Assembly: GCA_016934955.1 (NCBI GenBank)
Contig: JAFGRY010000043.1
Location: forward strand, 1 to 64,000
Length of the DNA: 64,000 nt
Reading direction: 5' to 3'
Origin: a bacterium
GTDB lineage: Bacteria > Zhuqueibacterota > QNDG01 > JAGLOF01
Shown here: piece by piece, positions 58,411-64,000 of the stretch
How positions within the stretch are numbered: the stretch's first letter is position 1
Layout: the number at the start of each line of letters is the position of its first letter
The notes under the pieces: generated by a model
What the model was told of the DNA's origin: nothing
What the model saw: only the letters and a program-made list of their open reading frames with translations
The model's database searches: none
Made by a program: the position numbers and the translations under genes

Positions 58411-60480
58411 ATGAATGTGAAAAAGAGAGCGGCGCTGCTGCTTGCTGTCATGACCTCCGGAACCGTTTCTCACGCAGCGGCCGGAAGCGATTCATTGACC
58501 GGCACCTGGAACGTCATTCCCCCGCTGAGTGCCGAAATAGGGCTCTACCGGACGCTTTCGCTGGGAATATCGCTGGAGGATGACAGTGTCCGCATCACCC
58601 ACCGCTGGGGCGGCGCCCGGGCCCTGGAGGAGACGATGGTCCTGCCCCTCGACGGGACGCCCGAGCAGATTCCCTTTGAAAGCAGAGTGTTTCCCACGAA
58701 TGTCTTCATGGGACTTTCACAACCGGTCGGCGGATCAAAAACCGTTACAGCGAGGCTGTCGGAGGACAAGCGGTCACTGTCAATCAGCGAGACCTGGTAT
58801 ATCCAGGCATCCCAGGGACCGGCGCCCCTGAACGTACGCCGGACATTCACCTGTGATGACAACGCCCCTGTGCTCACCTACGCAATCGACCGTTCCACCC
58901 GCAAATCGGACACACCGGTTACGTACATCCTGAAAAGGGCCGGCGCCAGAGAAGCCTGGTACATGCAGCTGAATAATGACTGGCGGATTGACGGGGATCT
59001 TGCGAGGCAGGCCTGCGTGATCAGCATGCAGGGCCTGGTGAACAGAAACGGCCCTCTGCTCTATTTCATCTATCCGGACACCTGGGATTTCCGTTTCACT
59101 CCCGGTGTCAAGACCTTCCTTGAATCGGATCATTATTACACATTCAGGGAAATCCGGTCTCTGCAACAGGCGTTCTCCCTCTTCAAAAGCAGCCTGAAGG
59201 GGTATGTCGTCTGGGATAAAGAGGTGAGAACATCTCTCGTCGTCGCCTTCACCATCGCCGGCCTTGAGGATGCGGTGGTCGTCAGCGAGGATCTCATTCC
59301 CCTGGCAGAGGCGGCCGGTCTCACGCCGGCGGCAGATCTTCGCGGCCGTTTCGCCGGTCTTTCAGATGCCGCGATATATGAATGGGCGGTGGAGCGCTAC
59401 TGGGATCGATGCAGTCATGAGATGCTCGTCTGGATGGGCGGCGAAGCCGGCGGGGTGATGAAACCGGGTGTCGCCGACTGGGGCATTTACAGCCGGGCGT
59501 TCTTTCAGGACCTCTCGACAAAGCCCTCAGACGAAGAGGAATACGCTCTCGCCTGCCGGCTGCTGGCCGACCTGCAGCCGATGTCCCTCATCTTTGGATG
59601 GCATTCCTACGCCAAGGACAAGGAACGGGACCATGTAACGCTCACCTCACGGTACGGGCACCGGGTCGAGGGTCTGCACACGCTTCCCAACATGAGCTTT
59701 TCAAGCCAGGTTGCGGCGACACCCGGCTTTGCATACAGGAATAATCATACGATCGAACCCGGGAAACGCTACCTCCCGGAAAATATGGTCTACATCGCCT
59801 GCGTTCAGACCGACTGTCTCGGTCTGGGAGCCTGGACGCGTCCGGGCAGGGGAGAGATCCCCTATGCCTGGGAAGTGACCATGAACTGGTCCTGGCTGGC
59901 CCCGGCCATGATGGAATTCTTCTACACCCAGGCCACGCCCAACGACTATTTCATCGGGGCGCTTTCCGGTCCCGGCTACCTCTATCCCAAAGCGGTGCCG
60001 GATTCCCTGCTGCCCCGGCTCATCACCACGGCGGCGGGACTGATGCGCGATCTCGACCTCAATGTCTTCGAAATCATGGATTACTCGGAAGGTGCCACCG
60101 TAGAGGGTAACACCGAGCTCACCGAGCCGGTGGTGCATGCCTACTATGAGGGGATGCCCGACGCCATCGGGTTCATCAACGGCTATGCCCCCGCCCGCAC
60201 CTTTACCTGCCGCGACGGTCGTCCCCTCATCTCCTATGATTACTATCTGTCACCGGAGCGGTCGGAAGCGGCCGCGGCCGCCGACCTGGAAGAGCTGGCC
60301 GTCATCAACGGGAAACGGCCCTATTTCCTCCTGATGCATGTCAGGCAGTGGAGCGACATCTCCCGGGTGAAGGGAATTCTTGACCGCCTCGGGCCGGAAT
60401 TCACAGTGGTGCCGCTGGATCTGTTCCTTAAAATGGCCGGTGAACAGCCGACGTTTCGGGAAAAATTATTATCACATTGA
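58411..60480 (+). CDS. GxGYxYP-family putative glycoside hydrolase, exported
   Basis: 689 residues. A signal peptide (RAALLLAVMTSGTVSHAAAG) is followed by a beta-rich N-terminal part (about 25-180), then CVISMQGLVNRNGPLLYFIY and the name-giving motif GPGYLYPKAVP near 520 (read as GxGYxYP). ELAVINGKRPYFLLMHVRQW near the end continues the fold. The family is annotated as putative glycoside hydrolase because of a TIM-barrel-like C-terminal domain; activity has not been shown. AGGGAG precedes the ATG. Confidence 0.85.
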   Translation: MNVKKRAALLLAVMTSGTVSHAAAGSDSLTGTWNVIPPLSAEIGLYRTLSLGISLEDDSVRITHRWGGARALEETMVLPLDGTPEQIPFESRVFPTNVFMGLSQPVGGSKTVTARLSEDKRSLSISETWYIQASQGPAPLNVRRTFTCDDNAPVLTYAIDRSTRKSDTPVTYILKRAGAREAWYMQLNNDWRIDGDLARQACVISMQGLVNRNGPLLYFIYPDTWDFRFTPGVKTFLESDHYYTFREIRSLQQAFSLFKSSLKGYVVWDKEVRTSLVVAFTIAGLEDAVVVSEDLIPLAEAAGLTPAADLRGRFAGLSDAAIYEWAVERYWDRCSHEMLVWMGGEAGGVMKPGVADWGIYSRAFFQDLSTKPSDEEEYALACRLLADLQPMSLIFGWHSYAKDKERDHVTLTSRYGHRVEGLHTLPNMSFSSQVAATPGFAYRNNHTIEPGKRYLPENMVYIACVQTDCLGLGAWTRPGRGEIPYAWEVTMNWSWLAPAMMEFFYTQATPNDYFIGALSGPGYLYPKAVPDSLLPRLITTAAGLMRDLDLNVFEIMDYSEGATVEGNTELTEPVVHAYYEGMPDAIGFINGYAPARTFTCRDGRPLISYDYYLSPERSEAAAAADLEELAVINGKRPYFLLMHVRQWSDISRVKGILDRLGPEFTVVPLDLFLKMAGEQPTFREKLLSH

Positions 60481-60492
60481 TGGTTTTGTTTT

Positions 60493-60520
60493 GTAGGGCC
60501 ACCCTATAGGGTGACCCTAC
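60493..60520. terminator. Bidirectional palindromic terminator
   Basis: GTAGGG-C-CACCC, loop TATA, GGGTG-A-CCCTAC, flanked by T-rich sequence on one side and A-rich on the other, between two converging genes. The same kind of sequence (TAGGGTGGCCCTA-type) can also be a dispersed intergenic repeat; only one copy is seen here. Confidence 0.7.
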
Positions 60521-60542
60521 TACAAAAATAATCGCACCATCG

Positions 60543-61676
60543 TTATTGGTAATATTCCGGCAACGGCCGGTCCATATCGATTTCCGGAAACCGGCGATGC
60601 AGGCTCTCCGCAAACCGGAAATCCAGATCAGCATTGGATGAGGGGTGGAATCCCGTTACGGCATCCCATACCCAGGGCGGTTCCATACAGAAATAGATAA
60701 AAAGGTCACGCGAATACTCACGAATACGATCATATACGGTCCGGAACAGACCGATTCGTTTCGGACGCAGATACCGCATTTTTCCATCCCTGCCCCGGAT
60801 CATTTCATCATACAGAATCGAACTTTCCGGAAACCGCCGCAGCATGACCTCTCTGAGACTCGGCGGATAGCGCAGCGCGCCCAGGCTTATCCAGGCGATC
60901 CGGCCCGGATCGATTCGGCGGAACAGTGCGTCCACCATTTCCCGGTAGCCTTCGCCGGCCTGCTCCGTTTGAACGATGGGGTCGAAATGGAACGCCAGGA
61001 GAAAGCCCCGCTCCTGACAGCGTTCCGCGGCATCCAGGCGTCCGTTCACAGGCGCCGCCCGCAGTTCCTCCCGCCGCACCACCTCCTTCGCGTTCATCGA
61101 CCAGGCGATGACACTGTTGGCGGGATTGGCGGTCAGGAGCGCATCGACATGATCCGTTTTCGTTTTCAACTCCAGCAGGCAATTTCTTCTGCTGTTGAAA
61201 AACGAGATAAACTCCCGGGACTGACCGGTAATACGGTCAAGGGCCAGACTGTCGGCAAGCTCACCGGTGCCGAACCGGAAAAAGCGGCGCGGCTGCGCTC
61301 TCTGCAGGGCGGCAATCTCTTGCATTATATCGCCGGTGTTGGCGAAAAGGGTGATCAGCGGCCGTTCGAGGTAGGCCTGGAGCACACAGTAGCTGCAATC
61401 CATCGGGCACTGGTTGGCGCTGTTGATTACCGTGTAACGGCAGCAGAGATAGGGCGGGTTGGTGGCCGGGCAGGGTTTAACCAGATGTCCCCTGTCCGTG
61501 GTAATGTGAATGATCCGTTTGCCGCGGGAGTGATCGATTCCGTCGAAATGCCGCCGGATCTCAACGGTGTCCCCCCTGAACACGGGAACGCCGGGAAGCG
61601 CGGCGAGCACCCGTTCAGCCAGCGGACTTTCTGCCGCGGTCTCATCGATCACGATCTCTTTGAACCGGTAATGCAC
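60543..61676 (-). CDS. SPL-family (spore photoproduct lyase-like) radical SAM protein
   Basis: 377 residues from GTG 61676. SANQCPMDCSYCVLQ places the cluster cysteines at 90, 94 and 97 (CxxxCxxC). FRFGTGELADSLALD, VIAWSMNAKEVVRREE and LLAFHFDPI follow the SplB pattern. SplB repairs the spore photoproduct in DNA of endospores; this lineage shows no sporulation genes here, and SPL-like proteins in other non-spore formers have unknown tasks. Further cysteines at 69, 78 and 79 could bind a second cluster or metal. It follows the ParB-like gene by one base. Confidence 0.85.
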   Translation of the reverse strand: MHYRFKEIVIDETAAESPLAERVLAALPGVPVFRGDTVEIRRHFDGIDHSRGKRIIHITTDRGHLVKPCPATNPPYLCCRYTVINSANQCPMDCSYCVLQAYLERPLITLFANTGDIMQEIAALQRAQPRRFFRFGTGELADSLALDRITGQSREFISFFNSRRNCLLELKTKTDHVDALLTANPANSVIAWSMNAKEVVRREELRAAPVNGRLDAAERCQERGFLLAFHFDPIVQTEQAGEGYREMVDALFRRIDPGRIAWISLGALRYPPSLREVMLRRFPESSILYDEMIRGRDGKMRYLRPKRIGLFRTVYDRIREYSRDLFIYFCMEPPWVWDAVTGFHPSSNADLDFRFAESLHRRFPEIDMDRPLPEYYQ

Positions 61677-61677
61677 T

Positions 61678-62634
61678 TCAGATCTCTTTCAGCATGTCCC
61701 GAAGAACGGGCATCAGGCCGGGACGGCGGAGCCAGCCGGCTGCGGCTTCAAGATCCTCAGCGGTTTTCAGGCGGGCGGAAACGGCGATGCCCGGCTCCTC
61801 GAGCGTTGCATCCCAGTCGACAGCCACGCATGCCGGCGGGGCCGACTCTCTGACCAGGCTCCTCAGCCGTTGCAGGATCGACGTAAGCTCCGGATACCGG
61901 AGTTCCAGAAGGCATTTTTTCAGATGGCGCCGTTTCTGGCTCCCGTTCATGTCCGGAGACTCCAGAATGGCGGTGATCTCTCCGCTCTCCAGGACCGCAG
62001 CTGCAGGAATCTTTCCTCGTCCCGCAATATCGGCGGTGAGCTGCATCACCTCCGCGAGCTCCACCGCTCGCATATGGAGTCCGGCCGCAACGGCCATCCA
62101 GCGATCCTGCAGCGCCGGATCCATACCGGTGAACATGCGGCACTGTTTCAGTGACAGGCCGTTGCCGGAGATATATTCCCGGACCGACTGCTGCAGGTCG
62201 AGGAGGACGGAAAGCTCTTCCCTCACCGGCGGCTGGTTCGGGATACCCAGCAGATCCGCAAAACGGTGCAGGAGGGCGTCATGATGGTCCAGCCGGTGAA
62301 GAATCGCGAGTATGCGGGCTTTCCCGATCACGCTGATCTCATTGGCCGCTGTGTGAATCCGCACCTCGTTGTAAAAATGTTCCGCTGCCGGAAGGGCGGC
62401 GGAGAGCAGTCTCACCGGTACCTCTTCAAGCCCGGTTTCCTTTACCGCCCGCAGACGGCTGAACCCCGCTACCGGCACATAGGGAGGATCGGTGTCGGAG
62501 ACAAGAACCGGCACCGGAGTGATGACACCCGACGCACGGACCGATGCGACCAGACCTCGTATATCCCGGTCGTCACAAAAACGAAAAAAGAAATCCTCGC
62601 GGATCTCTTTGACGGGAATTACGGAGAAAGGCAT
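61678..62634 (-). CDS. ParB-like N-terminal domain protein
   Basis: 318 residues, ATG behind GGGAGG. FSVIPVKEIREDFFFRF and PVPVLVSDTDPPYVPVAGFS, with RLRAVKETGLEEVPVRLL, match the ParB N-terminal (ParB/Srx) fold, including the GxxRxxA-type patch GFSRLRAVK that binds CTP in ParB. The rest is helical (about 110-300) and ends in a region different from chromosomal ParB. It lies between a HAD phosphatase and the SPL-like radical SAM gene in a tight operon, so it may supply DNA binding for that enzyme. Confidence 0.8.
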   Translation of the reverse strand: MPFSVIPVKEIREDFFFRFCDDRDIRGLVASVRASGVITPVPVLVSDTDPPYVPVAGFSRLRAVKETGLEEVPVRLLSAALPAAEHFYNEVRIHTAANEISVIGKARILAILHRLDHHDALLHRFADLLGIPNQPPVREELSVLLDLQQSVREYISGNGLSLKQCRMFTGMDPALQDRWMAVAAGLHMRAVELAEVMQLTADIAGRGKIPAAAVLESGEITAILESPDMNGSQKRRHLKKCLLELRYPELTSILQRLRSLVRESAPPACVAVDWDATLEEPGIAVSARLKTAEDLEAAAGWLRRPGLMPVLRDMLKEI

Positions 62635-62648
62635 ATGGTCCTCCCTGT

Positions 62649-63323
62649 TCAGCGAGCGGTGAACGAACGCGCCTGCCAGAGCGCGCTGATCGTATCCATG
62701 TCCAGGCGGGACAGGGCATCGATCACCAGGTCGGCCTCGCTGTAATCCTGATTATGGCTGTTGGGGCTTTCAAATCCGATGCAGGACATTCCGGCCGCCC
62801 GGGCCGCGCGAATGCCGTTTGTTGAATCTTCGATGACGAGACAGTATGCCGGATCGACCCCCAGCTTTCGGGCCTCCAGAAGAAAGATATCGGGCGCGGG
62901 CTTGGGAACCGCCACTTCTTCACCGCTTGTTACCGCGGTAAAAAGGGAGTCGAGTTCGAATTTCCGGATTACCGTGTCAATAAGCGAGCGGTCTGAGCTC
63001 GAGGCAAGTCCGAGCATAAAACCGGCGCGTTTGCAGGCAGCGATACAGTCGAGCGCACCCGGAATGGCGGTGACTTCATTTCTATAGAGGGCAAGCAGAT
63101 TGGAAGCGTGGACGGGATAGAGGTCATCGATAGAAACCGGCAGATTATAATCGGCAATAAAGCCCTCCAGCAGCAGTCTCGGTGTACGCCCCATGTATAC
63201 ATGAAAGGCTTCATCGGGGATATCGAGATTGAAAGGCGCCAATATCGCCCGTTCAGCCTTGATGTGCAGCGGTTCGCTGTCTGCGATGACCCCGTCCATA
63301 TCGAATAGTATGGCTTCAAACAT
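62649..63323 (-). CDS. HAD-superfamily phosphatase (beta-phosphoglucomutase-like)
   Basis: 224 residues. AILFDMDGVIADSEPLH gives the nucleophile Asp and second Asp (DxD) near 8-10; LGLASSSDRSLIDTV is motif II (Ser), AVPKPAPDIFLLEARK is motif III (Lys), and VIEDSTNGIRAARAAGMSCI is motif IV. The alpha-helical cap (about 16-85) is the C1 type of phosphoglucomutase/gph enzymes. It removes phosphate from a small sugar or nucleotide. First gene of the operon with the ParB-like and SPL-like proteins. Confidence 0.9.
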   Translation of the reverse strand: MFEAILFDMDGVIADSEPLHIKAERAILAPFNLDIPDEAFHVYMGRTPRLLLEGFIADYNLPVSIDDLYPVHASNLLALYRNEVTAIPGALDCIAACKRAGFMLGLASSSDRSLIDTVIRKFELDSLFTAVTSGEEVAVPKPAPDIFLLEARKLGVDPAYCLVIEDSTNGIRAARAAGMSCIGFESPNSHNQDYSEADLVIDALSRLDMDTISALWQARSFTAR

Positions 63324-63375
63324 GTGCTGTCACCGTCTCGTTCCCGGGAACGCTCCGTCACTATCCGGAAAAATC

Positions 63376-63399
63376 AAAACCCGTCTGATGACGGGTTTT
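63376..63399 (-). terminator. Terminator of the tRNA cluster
   Basis: AAAACCCGTC, loop TGAT, GACGGGTTTT: a ten-base-pair stem directly after tRNA-Leu on the minus strand. Confidence 0.75.
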
Positions 63400-63400
63400 G

Positions 63401-63486
63401 TACCGGGAGCCGGAATCGAACCGGCACGTCCGTTTAGGGACGAGGGATTTTAAGTCCCTTGCGTCTACCAGTTTCGCCATCCCGGC
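63401..63486 (-). tRNA. tRNA-Leu (anticodon TAA)
   Basis: 86 bases with a class II long variable arm. Acceptor GCCGGGA/TCCCGGT, anticodon stem AGGGA/TCCCT with loop CTTAAAA giving TAA, T-loop TTCGATT, discriminator A. CCA not encoded. Confidence 0.95.
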
Positions 63487-63497
63487 AAAAAAAAAAG

Positions 63498-63570
63498 AGG
63501 CGGCGAGCGGATTCGAACCGCTGAATAGAGATTTTGCAGACCTCTGCCTTAGCCACTTGGCCACGCCGCC
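63498..63570 (-). tRNA. tRNA-Cys (anticodon GCA)
   Basis: 73 bases. Acceptor GGCGGCG/CGCCGCC, anticodon stem GAGGT/ATCTC with loop CTGCAAA giving GCA, T-loop TTCGAAT and discriminator U, the tRNA-Cys identity base. Confidence 0.95.
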
Positions 63571-63583
63571 TATAAAAAAAAAG

Positions 63584-63656
63584 AGCGGGAAACGGGACTC
63601 GAACCCGCGACAATCACGTTGGCAACGTGATGCTCTACCAACTGAGCTATTCCCGC
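63584..63656 (-). tRNA. tRNA-Gly (anticodon GCC)
   Basis: 73 bases. Acceptor GCGGGAA/TTCCCGC, anticodon stem CACGT/ACGTG with loop TGCCA region giving GCC, T-loop TTCGAGT, discriminator U. First of the three clustered tRNA genes. Confidence 0.95.
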
Positions 63657-63837
63657 TTGTTAAGATAATCTTTTCGCAGCCGCTCGATAATTCGCGAGCG
63701 CCTGTCCCGCACCGCCTGCCGGTTACGCCTGGCCGACCGGGCGGAATAAAAAAGAATCAACATCATTAAAAGAACGAAAATTACTTTCACAAGAGATCAA
63801 CAATATACGAAAATTTTTTATTTTGTCAAGCAGGTTT

Positions 63838-64000
63838 TTAAAAAGAGCTGTTTTTTTCTTTGAACCTGCCGACCGTAAAATAGCTGTACATATTTCTGCC
63901 GCAGCCGTTCGGACACCGGTATAAACGGAATTGTTCCAGGCACTCATCGTATGTCTTTACCTTGATCCGTTTCACCGTCTCGCACTTCTCACAGGTAATG
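63838..64000 (-). CDS. Zinc-ribbon protein, C-terminal part (5' end beyond window)
   Basis: 53 codons plus stop are visible, entering from the right edge. ITCEKCETVKRIKV and YRCPNGCGRNMYSYF give two CxxC-type pairs, a zinc ribbon that resembles the small Ogr/NrdR-like class. The N-terminus is missing, so no further assignment is possible. It is transcribed toward the tRNA cluster; 63657-63837 hold no clear gene. Confidence 0.6.
   Translation of the reverse strand, partial: ITCEKCETVKRIKVKTYDECLEQFRLYRCPNGCGRNMYSYFTVGRFKEKNSSF

Noticed and set aside
60645-61853. 402-codon plus-strand frame
   Set aside because: Antisense to the SPL-like gene, whose cysteine motif and homology are clear.
63648-63790. 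47-codon minus-strand frame with a membrane-helix-like start (GTG at 63790)
   Set aside because: No ribosome site, and its end overlaps the tRNA-Gly gene; kept out of the annotation, though a small membrane protein is not excluded.
1-64000. CRISPR array, insertion sequences or rRNA genes
   Set aside because: No regularly spaced repeats, no transposase-like protein and no rRNA sequence were seen on reading both strands.

Overview
This is bacterial DNA from an uncultured-looking member of the FCB superphylum (the Bacteroidota / Fibrobacterota / Zixibacteria / KSB1 neighbourhood). The sequence suggests this by C-terminal FlgD-type / Por-secretion-like tails (motif YPNPFN) on a 1492-residue FnIII protein, a PorV-like outer-membrane protein, a GWxTD-domain protein, a GxGYxYP protein, six-bladed-propeller lipoproteins and TSP3-OmpA architecture. 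No rRNA or other species-level marker is present, so the lineage stays open.

Layout. (1) 1-6363 is a visibly AT-richer mobile island. Leftward it carries a Cro-like protein, a 34-residue ORF, a separate primase zinc finger, a TOPRIM/ATPase primase-helicase, a small protein, a terminase small subunit and, at the left edge, brxF, the first gene of a type 3 BREX phage-defence operon. Rightward it carries a CI-like repressor and a large serine recombinase whose last codons lie inside a tRNA-Glu gene. This set (integrase, repressor switch, replication genes and terS, with no capsid or large terminase visible) resembles a phage satellite with BREX cargo. (2) 6.4-8.3 kb holds tRNA-His, a small membrane protein and an ECF sigma/anti-sigma pair. 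(3) 8.5-10 kb is an OmpA/TSP3 outer-membrane gene behind a sigma-54 promoter and a leader that ends in an intrinsic terminator. (4) 10-26.9 kb is a leftward run of 11 close-packed genes for an envelope machine: a giant FnIII protein with a sorting-type tail, a FlgD-Ig protein, PorV-TPR, a barrel, ExbB, two ExbD, a TonB-like protein, a TPR-propeller protein, then a lipid kinase and a Memo protein. A perfect 12-bp inverted repeat overlaps its likely promoter.

(5) 27.3-34.6 kb runs rightward: an M14 peptidase behind a strong sigma-70 promoter, then a corrinoid methyl-transfer set (MttB-like methyltransferase, corrinoid protein, homocysteine methyltransferase) and an amino-acid permease. (6) 34.6-44.4 kb is housekeeping and stress functions: Hsp33, a VOC protein, a CocE-type hydrolase, a second ECF sigma/anti-sigma/YbjQ operon, a KamA-type radical SAM enzyme and MutS. 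(7) 44.5-60.5 kb includes a signal peptidase I remnant, a BaiN-like flavoprotein, a class IV aminotransferase, GWxTD, CBS, a prolyl oligopeptidase, an acyltransferase, the ribosome-rescue factor ArfB, several lipoproteins, a short asparaginase-domain protein and a GxGYxYP protein. (8) 60.5-64 kb has a HAD / ParB-like / SplB-like radical SAM operon and a tRNA-Gly-Cys-Leu cluster.

The best candidates for something new are the BREX-carrying satellite-like island and the ExbB/ExbD-powered PorV/FlgD-tail envelope operon.
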